Shown: positions 25,101-33,742 of the stretch, piece by piece
How the letters are laid out: every line of letters starts with the position of its first letter
How positions within the stretch are numbered: position 1 is the stretch's first letter
Source of the DNA: Paenibacillus_AK sp041641375
GTDB lineage: Bacteria > Bacillota > Bacilli > Paenibacillales > YIM-B00363
Assembly (NCBI GenBank): GCA_041641375.1
Contig: JBEPYM010000003.1
Coordinates: 1-64,000 of the forward strand
Length of the DNA stretch: 64,000 nucleotides
Direction: 5' to 3'
Notes under the pieces: generated by a model
The model's database searches: none
What the model saw: the letters and a program-made list of their open reading frames with translations, nothing else
What the model was told of the DNA's origin: nothing
Program-made: the position numbers and the translations under genes

Positions 25101-25262
25101 GTCTGCATCTTGCAAGTCATATCCGGCATCTTGTATCCGTGTTAAAGCATTATCGATTTGATTATTTACACCTGAAGTATTGAACCCCCCATCATCGGAA
25201 GACGGGGATGTAAAAAACGAACTACCACTTTTTTTATTGCTGTTACTTGTGAAAAATGGCAA
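22143..25262 (-). CDS. Large internal virion/ejection-type protein
   Basis: 1039 aa from TTG 25262 (AGGCGAGG just upstream). Helix-rich with long charged segments (about 250-420) and a C-terminal half rich in aromatic and basic residues. No tape-measure gene exists, so by position (after tail genes, before lysis) and size it is probably an internal or ejected virion protein of a short-tailed phage. The octapeptide KKSGSSFF occurs at residues 10-17 and again at 1031-1038, encoded by different codons. Confidence 0.6.
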   Translation of the reverse strand: MPFFTSNSNKKSGSSFFTSPSSDDGGFNTSGVNNQIDNALTRIQDAGYDLQDADKRNWFEKATNLPQGQNGFFDTLDIISRPLRSITSVANAGLKGGDPLQAAWKGFSGQERVTGSQLAETAGIKDPLGKVLVGLGVDVGLDPLTYVPGAQFAKVGQMVGKGTKAVGSGVMKASTKIAPKITEDIVKPALAGTKDGLGRMFVPDYKLDETLQGTINPTIKNLKTQTENKIRFQTEESVKKISDAAKLAGGVEKGTDVGRIMEAPLRQFEDVKMFELPDGVRRTTSRREIKNEIIGNKQRVKELGTMVRESRKAIDKEITKAADDLGKLDNKIRRMYFSKENSALRQLGKRKKGPVNPAALSQEIAMSKVGVSPAFNVMLKQRDELKTALDGLRVARSSTGAEQVTGIGKLSQDNEALRTSMQNPVSVQREIARPERALSNESGVKQAAQTLVKSNDEIRDMALQNGIPIGELEGYMTHVLAAEERLRRSKMTTVDRGNSGLGQPSKSVTKQRELMGSAEDVNERIGRTMFEPNAFYATAIGQKKLIEYVNAVTFRKQVLTNGDFAKKYEKGMDVPTNAVVIDTNNYKFMKDADDIAGASNAVEEIGGQYLVTKSVKQALDRYQKMTTDEGVNSFLRAIDTVQSGWKRLALFSIPYHLRNDIGAKFNNWVGGMSLPDIAKYTKQADIEVYNAIIKQKESPLYREYREQGLGSSNLSAIEFARRGQEPEDAIRKTIEKRSQFDGTLKGRIKAEAKTLKNPLNAFETSRDFGNFIDQTNRFSIYKWARDKGMTAEQAAAKVKETQFDYTNTTAFESEVATRIVPFYRWMRNNIPYQLKQFTSDPRKYIAINKLRLNAQDAVGLDEENVPEWMKQQFAIPVSGSGGKGNYLGLGLPLSDLTKLSNPSKLLLDATTPIAKLPAEIALNRNFYFDKPIKKFEGEEKYGIDATNAYLLESLAGPTGRALAGYLQGSDKEDQDTKFRAPTMGIRNMVKEFDAEKSEYYQQLEKLRSLQDLMKYIEQQEGQKPRTVNEIKKSGSSFFR

Positions 25263-25282
25263 TATCCTCGCCTCCCGATTGA

Positions 25283-26959
25283 TTATTTAAACATCCCGCT
25301 AAAATTGAATGGATTCCATGACGGCGTGTACTTCGAACCAAATACAGATGTGCCTTGCTTCTCTTTAGGTGTTGAAGGATCTAGCTCAGGGTGAAGCATA
25401 TACAGAGATTTTTTAAGTTTATCGCCATTGCTTTTATCCTCTAACCCCAACTTAACTTTATCATCAATTATCTTGATCAAATCTGCGGGGTTAGTGCCAT
25501 TGGAAATCTGTCCATACATAGCGTTAAGGTCTTCTTTGATTCCGGAATCGTTCATGCCGCTAACATCAATCCCATAACCACTCATGTAGGAAGGCATCTG
25601 GCCTGTGGATTTATATGCCTCCATTCCTTGATTAAACTTGTTTTGATCCAAGCTCTTTGCATCCTGTTCCATTTGGTAATCAAACTGCTTATCTCGGAAC
25701 GCTTGATTAGCAATAAACTCTTGCTGATTTTGATTGAGATTAGCCCACTGAAGACCACGGGAAGCGGCGGCTTCTTTAACGCTCTGATTAAATGATTTGT
25801 CTTTGAATGTTCTTTCCCAAGCATCAGATGCTTTTTGGTAGTCGAACTGCCCTTGAGCGAAGGCGTTAGACCACTGCTGTTGCGCTTGCTGTGCATCATA
25901 ATCCCGTTGATCCACCTGCTTACCGTATTCAAACTGTTTAGCTTGCATCGTCTGACCCCCACCCGCACTAGATGGGAGCTGACCACTCAGCCCCGATAAT
26001 CCTAGTTGATAGTTTTGATCTGCTGTTTTAGCAGCCAGCGTCTGCCCCATTCCATCTGGCAAAACACCGCTGATCTGTGACAAGTTCAGTCCGTAGTCGC
26101 GCTCCATGCGTTTAAGTTGTTGGAACAAGGCTTGTTGCTGTTCCGGTGCCAACCTGTCAAAGTCTAGCAACTGCTGTTGTACGCTCGTTAATTCGTTGTT
26201 AAACTGTCGTTCTGTGGCTCCGTCTTCTATGGTGCGTTGTCTGCCGATTAACCCCTGTTCATAACCGGTACGTCCTGAAAATGGATTTACCTTCTGCGAC
26301 TTTTCGAAGTCCTCTAGTGTGCGGTTATCTTGCGTACCTTGCTTTGAATAGTCGTATCCCGCTTTCAGGCTTGAGATAAATTTATCTACACCTTGCTGTA
26401 GCCCTGCGCGTTGTTTATCGATGTTCGCTTGTGATTCGCGTTGGAGGTCGGGAACTGTTGCCACGCTCATGATAGATTGCGGAGGCGTATACCCACCGCT
26501 TGGGAGGGCTTGCGCTTTTACTTCTTGTTGCATTGGTAATGCAGATACACCCTTCACACTGTCGTAGGATGCCCCTTGTACGCCGCTGCGTATTTGCTGT
26601 CCTAGTGCCGCTGCCGCTGACATTCCCGCTGTATCACCTGACGTCTTCGCTGTAGCCCATTGTTGACCTGCGTCTGCTAAGGCGGTATGTTGCTGATTGT
26701 TAGCGTCAAAGTTGGCTATGTTGGAGCCGTATGCAGGGGGTGTATACCCTGTTGATTGTCCTGCAGACATTCCTTGTGTAGAGCCTGTTTTATTCGGTGT
26801 TGAGATACTAGGCACGACTCCAAGAGCTGCACCCACGCCTGTTTTCGCGGCTTGTGCAGACATTCCAGCACCAACACCTGAGTTATTAGCGCCTGTAACC
26901 GACCTGACTCTCGCTAGCTTATCTGCCTGAGATAATGATTTATAGTCAGCGAATGCCAT
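25283..26959 (-). CDS. Gln/Ala-rich virion protein, probably internal
   Basis: 558 aa. A low-complexity Gly/Ala/Ser/Thr N-terminus (about 20-170) gives way to glutamine-rich amphipathic helices (about 250-480) with recurring FDYQ / QFDYQM / FNQ elements. Likely a structural protein that pairs with the 1039-aa protein. No family recognised. Confidence 0.55.
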   Translation of the reverse strand: MAFADYKSLSQADKLARVRSVTGANNSGVGAGMSAQAAKTGVGAALGVVPSISTPNKTGSTQGMSAGQSTGYTPPAYGSNIANFDANNQQHTALADAGQQWATAKTSGDTAGMSAAAALGQQIRSGVQGASYDSVKGVSALPMQQEVKAQALPSGGYTPPQSIMSVATVPDLQRESQANIDKQRAGLQQGVDKFISSLKAGYDYSKQGTQDNRTLEDFEKSQKVNPFSGRTGYEQGLIGRQRTIEDGATERQFNNELTSVQQQLLDFDRLAPEQQQALFQQLKRMERDYGLNLSQISGVLPDGMGQTLAAKTADQNYQLGLSGLSGQLPSSAGGGQTMQAKQFEYGKQVDQRDYDAQQAQQQWSNAFAQGQFDYQKASDAWERTFKDKSFNQSVKEAAASRGLQWANLNQNQQEFIANQAFRDKQFDYQMEQDAKSLDQNKFNQGMEAYKSTGQMPSYMSGYGIDVSGMNDSGIKEDLNAMYGQISNGTNPADLIKIIDDKVKLGLEDKSNGDKLKKSLYMLHPELDPSTPKEKQGTSVFGSKYTPSWNPFNFSGMFK

Positions 26960-26978
26960 GTTATCAACTCCCTTTAAT

Positions 26979-27596
26979 TTAAATGCCTGACCTCTTCATA
27001 AATGCTTTAATGTCATCCAATTGAATGCCGTAGATAAAGTAAGGTGCTTCGATTCGCTTTGCCTTGACCACTCCGATTACTTTACCTTCCGAATCAATCA
27101 TAGCCCCGCCTGAATTTCCGCTATTTGCATAGACGTTCGCCACAATGAAACGATCCATATCCTTTTGTTTGCTGATAATTCCACCAGTAACGGCAAAGTC
27201 CACAACGGCGCTGCCGATTACATAAATATCCTGCCCTACTCTAACGTCCTTTCCAAGGCTCAGAGGTTCGCCCTCACAGTCTACCTTGACCAAGGCAAGG
27301 TCTAATACTTGATCGTGATAGTCAAGTTTTCCAAGGCATTTCTGACCGTCTGAGCGTGTGATTGATATATCCTTCATGCCCGGCACGAGTACGACGTGCG
27401 AGTTAGTGATAATGTGGTTTTTGGCAACAAAAAAACCCGAACCATTTGCGGTAAGGGTTACGTTAATTTTGACCGTTGCTTTAACGGCGTTTTGTATGGC
27501 AGAGATTCGTTTCTCTTCGTCGCTTGGTTCGTCTGCGCTTGTTTGGTATGGGATGATAAAGAGAAGGATTATGATAGAAATGATTAGTTTTTTCAT
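26979..27596 (-). CDS. Secreted trypsin-like serine protease (S1C/DegP-like)
   Basis: 205 aa. Signal peptide MKKLIISIIILLFIIPYQTSA, then a compact chymotrypsin-fold domain with an intact triad: His in TNSHVV, Asp in VLDLALVKVD, Ser in NSGNSGGAMID. No PDZ domain. Start overlaps the upstream 45-aa gene by 4 bp. In a lysogen it would act outside the membrane; a role in host-surface modification or virion processing is open. Confidence 0.88.
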   Translation of the reverse strand: MKKLIISIIILLFIIPYQTSADEPSDEEKRISAIQNAVKATVKINVTLTANGSGFFVAKNHIITNSHVVLVPGMKDISITRSDGQKCLGKLDYHDQVLDLALVKVDCEGEPLSLGKDVRVGQDIYVIGSAVVDFAVTGGIISKQKDMDRFIVANVYANSGNSGGAMIDSEGKVIGVVKAKRIEAPYFIYGIQLDDIKAFMKRSGI

Positions 27597-27730
27597 TTCA
27601 TGCGCTCCTTATGGAGTTTCATTTTTTGATGATGTATAGCAAAAGAATCGCTCTGCCAATCTCCTTCTCGTCGATGGAAGTAACGTATAACCTTGTGATA
27701 TAGATATGCTAGGTAATGGCATGGTTTCAT
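27593..27730 (-). CDS. Tiny basic His-rich phage protein
   Basis: 45 aa with AGGAGG 4 nt before ATG 27730; rich in His, Tyr, Arg and Lys. Translationally coupled (ATGA-type overlap) to the protease gene. Function unknown. Confidence 0.55.
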   Translation of the reverse strand: MKPCHYLAYLYHKVIRYFHRREGDWQSDSFAIHHQKMKLHKERMK

Positions 27731-27773
27731 GTATCCTCCTGCGTATAATTCTCTAGCTTGTGGCTTTTAAATC

Positions 27774-28493
27774 TCAAACATTCACGAATTCTTCTATTTG
27801 TTGTTTCCAAATCATATAACCTTCAGCATTTAAATGTATTCCATCAAAAGCGTGCTTTTTGTCCAAATGGTTTTTGTTGTCCACAAATACAGAATATAAG
27901 TCTATATAATTTAGATCTCGTTCTTCTATTATTTTCTTTAACCCTTCATTAAACTCAATTATAATTGATGGCTTAACCCCATTTCTAATAATGTCATTAT
28001 TAATAGGAAGTGTACTATGAACAAAAATTTCTGTCTTAGGTGAATTTTTCTGAAAAATATCTAGGATTGTTTTGTAATTATCAAGTATTTGCTCAATAGT
28101 TATGTGATTTGATAAATCATTAATTCCAACCATTATAAATAATTTTCTCGGCTCCAAAAAAGTTATGTTTCCTACCCTCTGCAAAACACCAAAGGAAGTA
28201 TCTCCCCCGATCCCTCGGTTTAGAATGTGGGAATTGTTAAAGATTTCTTCCCACATACCATTTCCTACATGACTATCTCCCAAAAAAATTATTTTGTTTT
28301 TTTTACTTTCGTCCGAAAAAGCCTCAAACATTTTATTTCTTCTTTCATAATTAGAATCAACTATCTCATTTTTTCTAAAAAGTATCCTCAGTTTGCTTGC
28401 GCACCACCCCGGACCTTTTAATGATAAAACAGCCAAAATTCCTATTACTAGCATTAAGTTAATCAAAACGGATGCGTAAAATATATTTTCCAT
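27774..28493 (-). CDS. Membrane-anchored SGNH/GDSL hydrolase
   Basis: 239 aa. One N-terminal transmembrane helix (FYASVLINLMLVIGILAVLSL), then an SGNH fold at about 65-239: block I IIFLGDSHVGNG, block II GIGGDTSFG, block III GINDL, block V DGIHLNAEGY (Asp and His). Probable esterase or acetylhydrolase, maybe on surface polysaccharide given the neighbouring tailspike. Visibly more AT-rich than its neighbours, suggesting a recent acquisition. A 14-bp perfect inverted repeat abuts the start codon. Confidence 0.85.
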   Translation of the reverse strand: MENIFYASVLINLMLVIGILAVLSLKGPGWCASKLRILFRKNEIVDSNYERRNKMFEAFSDESKKNKIIFLGDSHVGNGMWEEIFNNSHILNRGIGGDTSFGVLQRVGNITFLEPRKLFIMVGINDLSNHITIEQILDNYKTILDIFQKNSPKTEIFVHSTLPINNDIIRNGVKPSIIIEFNEGLKKIIEERDLNYIDLYSVFVDNKNHLDKKHAFDGIHLNAEGYMIWKQQIEEFVNV

Positions 28494-28531
28494 ACTATAT
28501 AATCACTCCTTATAAGTAGTGATTATATAGT
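28494..28531 (-). promoter_or_regulatory. 14-bp perfect inverted repeat directly upstream of the SGNH start
   Basis: ACTATATAATCACT (28494-28507) and AGTGATTATATAGT (28518-28531) flank a 10-nt loop. In the transcript the AAGGAG ribosome site straddles loop and 3' stem, and the start codon follows the stem directly. Could be an RNA control element or a protein operator. Confidence 0.65.
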
Positions 28532-28623
28532 ATTTTTCAGAAAATATCTCCGATTCTTTTCCGCGCATTACACTGTCTCTACCGTTGTTTTTAAACATGG
28601 ATGAATGGTTAGTATTATAATAT

Positions 28624-30684
28624 TTATAACGCAGTTATTACCTTTGCTCCTGCATCACTTATAGTTTCTACATACTTAGTGCCGTTTGCAGATTCCCATA
28701 TGATTTGCCTTGTTTCCAGTATCCTAGAATTCAAGTAAACTTTCATCGCTTCATAATTTCGGTTGTCAGTTTCTGCTTGAATAGGATACTTTGACATGTA
28801 CACTTGTGTTGCATAAAACTCGAATGTTTTTCCTGCGGTTACACCATCGGTAAATGTTGAAGCTGTTTGAATAATCGTGAATCTGTATATTCTAGCGAAG
28901 TTAGCAGAGCCTAAAGTTGTCTGAATGGCATCCATATCAAACCTAAAAATGATGGAGGATTCTTTTCCTACTACATTTAGGAAATCGACATCCATGGTCA
29001 ATGTTGTGTCTCGGTACGTGTAAACCTGACTTACTGCCGACCCATCTAAGTATTCAACTACTAATTTATATTGCAGAACCTTTAATGTGGATGGGTATTT
29101 TATTTCTTGCCTTACACATAGATGTTTTGCTTTGATAGCGTATGTTGCTAGATTTCCATCCATAATTAAATTCGTTGACAACCCAGTAATTGCCGTAGAG
29201 GTAATCGTTCTACCTGTGTAGCTTACTGCATCTGATAAAGTTGTAGCTGCTGGATCAGCTAATAACCTCAACGTGTGATCATTGCCAGCCCAATAAGTAA
29301 ACGTGTCCTTTCGGGTAGCGTCCATATACTGTGTCGCATAAACGGGTGAAGAGGTTTGTTTGTTGTTTTTCCCCTTAGAGTAGTAACCTAACGTCAAGTA
29401 GGTGCTATCTGATCTACACCCGTCCTCAATGTCAATATGCTGGACGTTTGTAGTTAGACTAAATACCTCGCTTGCATCCTTGGTCATGTTGCGAACTACT
29501 AATTTATTCACATTATCCATTTCAAAGATATCCGTGGTGTGTTTTATGCCATCTAAGGTAATAGTTTGAACAAGTTCGCTTGCCCCTGTCGCCACTTGCA
29601 TGGTTTTAAGCAATTCTTCGAAATAAGTACCCCAAAATCCTACACCAATTCCAGTTCTAATCTTTACACCTATAGTAGAAGCCGTGCCCTCAATTGTCCC
29701 TCCGAAGAAGTTGACTCGATCAAACATATACAGTTCCACGTTATAGGTGACATTCTGTTCAGCCACTAAGTCATAGCACGAAATAGCGTTTACAGCATCA
29801 TTAGAAGATAATGCATTACCTAGACGGAAACCAATATTATTATGCGAAGTTTCAATTTCGTTCGTGAAGTTACAAATCCATCCACTATTAAACTCGATCC
29901 CGATATTAAAGTAACGAACCTTAATATTTCTAAATGCGGAATGCACGACTTCGTTTCGTGTGCCCGTGCTAACGAATTTTCCGATTTTTATTCCAAAACC
30001 TTTTTTAGTCGCATTCAAGTTATCCATTGAGAAATTTTCCAATATAACATTGTACGCCCCATAAACTTCGATTCCCGAAACGGCATCATCATTTATAGTA
30101 AATGTTAATCTGGATAAAACCTTACCTTCTCCATACATCCTAAAATCTGAAAAGTCTATTACAAGAGGACTTGTGATTTTGTATGTCCCTCTCGAGATAT
30201 ACAAAGCGTTATGGTTAATTTTACAGTAAGCAATAGCATCTAGAAAAGCTTGGGTGTCATCATGACTCACCACCGCTCCTGCAACCGTTGTGCTTGCCGC
30301 ATCGGCTAATGTAATCACTAAACCAGATATATTCGATACGATAGTGACTAACGTTGCTCCTGCGGCACCTGCGCCTGCTACAGAGATACCTTGACCTACT
30401 GCGAATGTGGAAGCACTTGCTACGGTAAGCAGCTTTAACCCACTTGTTATGCTTCCTGTGGTGGTCGTATCACCATCCCCTGATGCGTTATAGTCCTTTA
30501 CGTTGATGATTCCAAGTCGTGATAGTGTTGATGCTGATACAAGCCCTGCGGCATAATCGTAATTTGTGTTAATGGTTGATACTAAGTCCGCAACAGCCGC
30601 ATCCATTGCAGCAGGATCAGCAGTCGTTCCCGGCGTAGTGTTCGCGTAAAGCGCATTAATATTTGTCGTAGGTACGTGCGCCAT
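28624..30684 (-). CDS. Tailspike with right-handed beta-helix (pectate-lyase-like)
   Basis: 686 aa. An N-terminal virion-attachment region, then the pectate_lyase_3 signature (IINVKDYNASGDGDTTTTG, HDDTQAFLDAIAYCK, ALYISRGTYKI) and a long stretch of short beta strands typical of a beta-helix (about 150-420), then a C-terminal domain. Expected to be a trimeric depolymerase-type receptor-binding spike; catalytic residues cannot be fixed from sequence. Confidence 0.82.
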   Translation of the reverse strand: MAHVPTTNINALYANTTPGTTADPAAMDAAVADLVSTINTNYDYAAGLVSASTLSRLGIINVKDYNASGDGDTTTTGSITSGLKLLTVASASTFAVGQGISVAGAGAAGATLVTIVSNISGLVITLADAASTTVAGAVVSHDDTQAFLDAIAYCKINHNALYISRGTYKITSPLVIDFSDFRMYGEGKVLSRLTFTINDDAVSGIEVYGAYNVILENFSMDNLNATKKGFGIKIGKFVSTGTRNEVVHSAFRNIKVRYFNIGIEFNSGWICNFTNEIETSHNNIGFRLGNALSSNDAVNAISCYDLVAEQNVTYNVELYMFDRVNFFGGTIEGTASTIGVKIRTGIGVGFWGTYFEELLKTMQVATGASELVQTITLDGIKHTTDIFEMDNVNKLVVRNMTKDASEVFSLTTNVQHIDIEDGCRSDSTYLTLGYYSKGKNNKQTSSPVYATQYMDATRKDTFTYWAGNDHTLRLLADPAATTLSDAVSYTGRTITSTAITGLSTNLIMDGNLATYAIKAKHLCVRQEIKYPSTLKVLQYKLVVEYLDGSAVSQVYTYRDTTLTMDVDFLNVVGKESSIIFRFDMDAIQTTLGSANFARIYRFTIIQTASTFTDGVTAGKTFEFYATQVYMSKYPIQAETDNRNYEAMKVYLNSRILETRQIIWESANGTKYVETISDAGAKVITAL

Positions 30685-30696
30685 GCTTCATCCCCC

Positions 30697-32919
30697 TTAT
30701 TTTCCTGACAACCGCCCCATGTAGCGTTCTTTGTAAATGAGGACTGGCTCATCCCGGTTATTTCTCCATCTACGTTGAAAATAAAATCCCTTTCTTTTAA
30801 CAATGATTCGTCTCGCGTTATTCAAAATGTCTGTGTAGTTTGTATTCGCCCATTCTGCTTCTGACCAGTCTGTTGTACCCCAAACGAATATTTGGTTTAC
30901 GAGAGCAGAGGGAACTTCTACAACCCCTGTGCCATAGGTGATATACACATCTAATTTAGAGACAACCGTCCATTGCTTTGCTTCTACCAAGTAATAATCC
31001 AAATAGGCTTGATGACCGTCGAAACCGAATGATAGAAGTCCGGAGTATACATCGAAATCCACCACCGTTCCCGTTGTTCGGGCGTAATTGGTATAATCGG
31101 TGTACCAGTCCTCGTTGAACTTCTTCAGGAATCCGTCATCCCCGGCAAAATAAACAACCCCTTCGCTTTCAAGGAAGGAGTTAACATCTAAACCCTGCCA
31201 CACGTACCATTCTGCATTACGAGTATCGAATCCGAATACATAACTTGTCGCGTTTCGTACGATTTCAAGTAGGTACATGTTGAATTTGGTGATGTATTTG
31301 CCTTTTGCCGCTTGTTTCTCCGCAACGGTGAACCCATAAGAGGCAAAGTCAATCTTATCCGTCATGATGTTTCGTGTGGCGTATTGTCTGCCTTGCGTGT
31401 CTAGTGTCGTGGTGAAAATCTCGTATACACCATCGTCCGATAGATATAGGACAGTTTGGAAACCATTAGGGTAATTAACCGTGTCTATGGATCTCGGAGC
31501 AATCGCGCCGTTATTGGTGTTTAGATACTCCGATGAATCAAAGTCGTCAAAGGTTGTTCCAGTTAAAACATTCCATCCCCTGCGCATCGGGATAAAACAT
31601 ACTGAATCAAACGATACGCCGCATCCGTTGATATAATCGCCATCTTTGACTAGTAATTCATAGAATGTTTCAGGGAAATAGTCGAATTTATATCGTTTAG
31701 AATAGAACACTTCATTTGTGCCGGGACTTACAAAGACATGACCTGTATGCTCCCAAATGAATTTATTCCCCTTTGTGTTAATACTCGCCAACACATTCGC
31801 AGGAGCCGGAGATGCATCGTCTGCCGCAGGGGTAACGTCAACCACCGTAGAACCTGTGTATTGTTTCAAATCCCCTGTGTCTGCGATTAATTTCCTTTCT
31901 GTTAGTGAAGAGTTTGTAAAATCAATATCATAGATGTCAGAGGTTACGAGTGCATCTGTCATCGTTGCGGTGTGTGTGCTGTTGTTGTAGATCGAATAAA
32001 GCGCTGTACCGCTTGCAACTAATATTTCGTTACGAAAAGCTGTGGTATTCGTTGTTGGGTATGCAGTTGTTCCACTTAACACTGTTGACTTATCAAATGT
32101 CGTTGTGGTTGTGTTGCCTTGTAGTTTCTCGGTGTTGGTCGTTGTTGAGATATATACATTGGTTTGATTGGCGTGGAACGGCACAGCGGGAACCGTCACC
32201 CTTAACTTAGCGACGATGCATGTATTTGCTACAGGCGGCGCGGTTACAGTTAGAATAGGCGCATTGATGAATGTTGTTGTCGTGGCTATGTTAGATTGAA
32301 ATTTCAGTGTTCCGCTTACTGTCCCTGCATAGATGCTTGCTGAAGTTGCGCCTGATGGCAGGGCAGGGATGGTGATGTCTAAGCGATTGCCTGCGGTAAT
32401 CAATATAGAAGCTTCTGGACTTACCATCGTTTCTCCAACCGCATTCTTCCACGTATGAGCAACATAGTAAGTTGTGTCTGGAAGTGTCTCCGTTCCGTCT
32501 GCCGATTGTGCCAACACTGGAGCTGCCACAGGATTTGCAACAGCAGGTGGGACAACAACGGATATCTCGCTAGAAGCCTGAGTTTCGCCTGTATCTGAAG
32601 CGAATGTATAGCGGACATAGTAAGTGCCTGCGGGTAACGTGGAGCTTGCGTCCCCCACTGGCACGCCTGTAGGAGCTGCGCCTATTGCCACTTCCTGTTC
32701 AAAAGGGAACCGCATCACATGACGAATTGCACTCCCTAACGCTGATTGAATGATAGGACCTGAGCCATCACGCTTGCCTATCGTTCCAATCTCGCGCATC
32801 ATGGCGTTTTTAGCGAGCGCTTGTGATTCAACCGGAAGGTCAGCAAGGTTTAACGCTGAGTTTTGCCCGCGAAATGCTTTTACTTCAACGGGTGGAAAAT
32901 ATGTCTGTGTTGCGGGCAT
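30697..32919 (-). CDS. Large tail protein (probable tail nozzle/hub)
   Basis: 740 aa. An N-terminal segment, two fibronectin-like beta domains (about 85-275, AGTYYVRYTFASDTGETQAS and TTYYVAHTWKNAVGETMVS are parallel), then a beta-rich core. Between the tailspike and the adaptor-like genes; probably the distal tail tube or nozzle of a podovirus. GGGGGG-type ribosome site before ATG 32919. Confidence 0.6.
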   Translation of the reverse strand: MPATQTYFPPVEVKAFRGQNSALNLADLPVESQALAKNAMMREIGTIGKRDGSGPIIQSALGSAIRHVMRFPFEQEVAIGAAPTGVPVGDASSTLPAGTYYVRYTFASDTGETQASSEISVVVPPAVANPVAAPVLAQSADGTETLPDTTYYVAHTWKNAVGETMVSPEASILITAGNRLDITIPALPSGATSASIYAGTVSGTLKFQSNIATTTTFINAPILTVTAPPVANTCIVAKLRVTVPAVPFHANQTNVYISTTTNTEKLQGNTTTTTFDKSTVLSGTTAYPTTNTTAFRNEILVASGTALYSIYNNSTHTATMTDALVTSDIYDIDFTNSSLTERKLIADTGDLKQYTGSTVVDVTPAADDASPAPANVLASINTKGNKFIWEHTGHVFVSPGTNEVFYSKRYKFDYFPETFYELLVKDGDYINGCGVSFDSVCFIPMRRGWNVLTGTTFDDFDSSEYLNTNNGAIAPRSIDTVNYPNGFQTVLYLSDDGVYEIFTTTLDTQGRQYATRNIMTDKIDFASYGFTVAEKQAAKGKYITKFNMYLLEIVRNATSYVFGFDTRNAEWYVWQGLDVNSFLESEGVVYFAGDDGFLKKFNEDWYTDYTNYARTTGTVVDFDVYSGLLSFGFDGHQAYLDYYLVEAKQWTVVSKLDVYITYGTGVVEVPSALVNQIFVWGTTDWSEAEWANTNYTDILNNARRIIVKRKGFYFQRRWRNNRDEPVLIYKERYMGRLSGK

Positions 32920-32923
32920 GGAT

Positions 32924-33565
32924 TCACCCCCCTAGATTAAATATACGATCAACGTCATTCACCGCAGGAACATAACCACTCGAAGAATATCCCCTAGCTG
33001 CTTCGTTCGCTAATACAAGGATTTTCAAGCGTTCATTTGCTCTTTTGTACATGGCCCGACTCTCTTCGTATGCATTGCGCGACTCCTTGGCGATTCCGAT
33101 CACCCAGAAGGTCAATGCCATCAAACCCGCATCAGGGAAGTCCAGTGTGCTGTTAGAATCCGTTACGGGTAGCGGATATCCTACGTAATGAAGTTTATGG
33201 TTACCTGTCATACTTTTGGTGTTAATAGATTGATTATCCGACTCTCTCCACCAACCCGCAGGAGCGTCATACGCTGTTCGTTTGTTAACTGGTCGTCCGG
33301 TAGAATCTAAGATGATTCTGAGAGGACTATATAAGTCTGTGATATTCGCTGAATCTTTCTTAAACGTTTGGTCACCATCGGTTGTGATGTTTAGTGTGTC
33401 GCTGATCCTAGTCCGATAGGCGAGATGCACAAGTTCCTTTAAGGCGCGGTTGATGAAGATGACATAATTTGCAGTCTGCGCCGCGTCGGTTGAACCAACT
33501 TCTTCGTTATCCATAGCGTTCATGGATTTAGCCATGGTGATAACATCCCCGGCTGTTGCCATCAT
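32924..33565 (-). CDS. Head-tail connector/adaptor-like protein
   Basis: 213 aa, helical at both ends with a beta middle (LNITTDGDQTFKKDSANI..). Position and composition resemble the paired tail adaptor proteins of short-tailed phages. Starts by ATGA overlap with the upstream 59-aa gene. Confidence 0.5.
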   Translation of the reverse strand: MMATAGDVITMAKSMNAMDNEEVGSTDAAQTANYVIFINRALKELVHLAYRTRISDTLNITTDGDQTFKKDSANITDLYSPLRIILDSTGRPVNKRTAYDAPAGWWRESDNQSINTKSMTGNHKLHYVGYPLPVTDSNSTLDFPDAGLMALTFWVIGIAKESRNAYEESRAMYKRANERLKILVLANEAARGYSSSGYVPAVNDVDRIFNLGG

Positions 33566-33741
33566 TTCACCGTCCTTATCCGCGTTTCGCCGCCTTTACT
33601 CTCGCAAAATTGTTTTATACTCTGATCCATCATCGCCGCGCTTTTTGTCGGGGCTTCAACTGTCTTTGTGACTTCTTGACCATTCTCTATGAGTGGTACG
33701 CGTTTACCGTCTTGGATGTGGGAGAATGTTAAGGTGAACAT
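33562..33741 (-). CDS. Small structural-region protein, unknown
   Basis: 59 aa starting MFTLTFSHIQDGKRVPLIENG. Overlaps the next start by 4 bp and fills the gap between two tail genes. Confidence 0.6.
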   Translation of the reverse strand: MFTLTFSHIQDGKRVPLIENGQEVTKTVEAPTKSAAMMDQSIKQFCESKGGETRIRTVK

Positions 33742-33742
33742 G

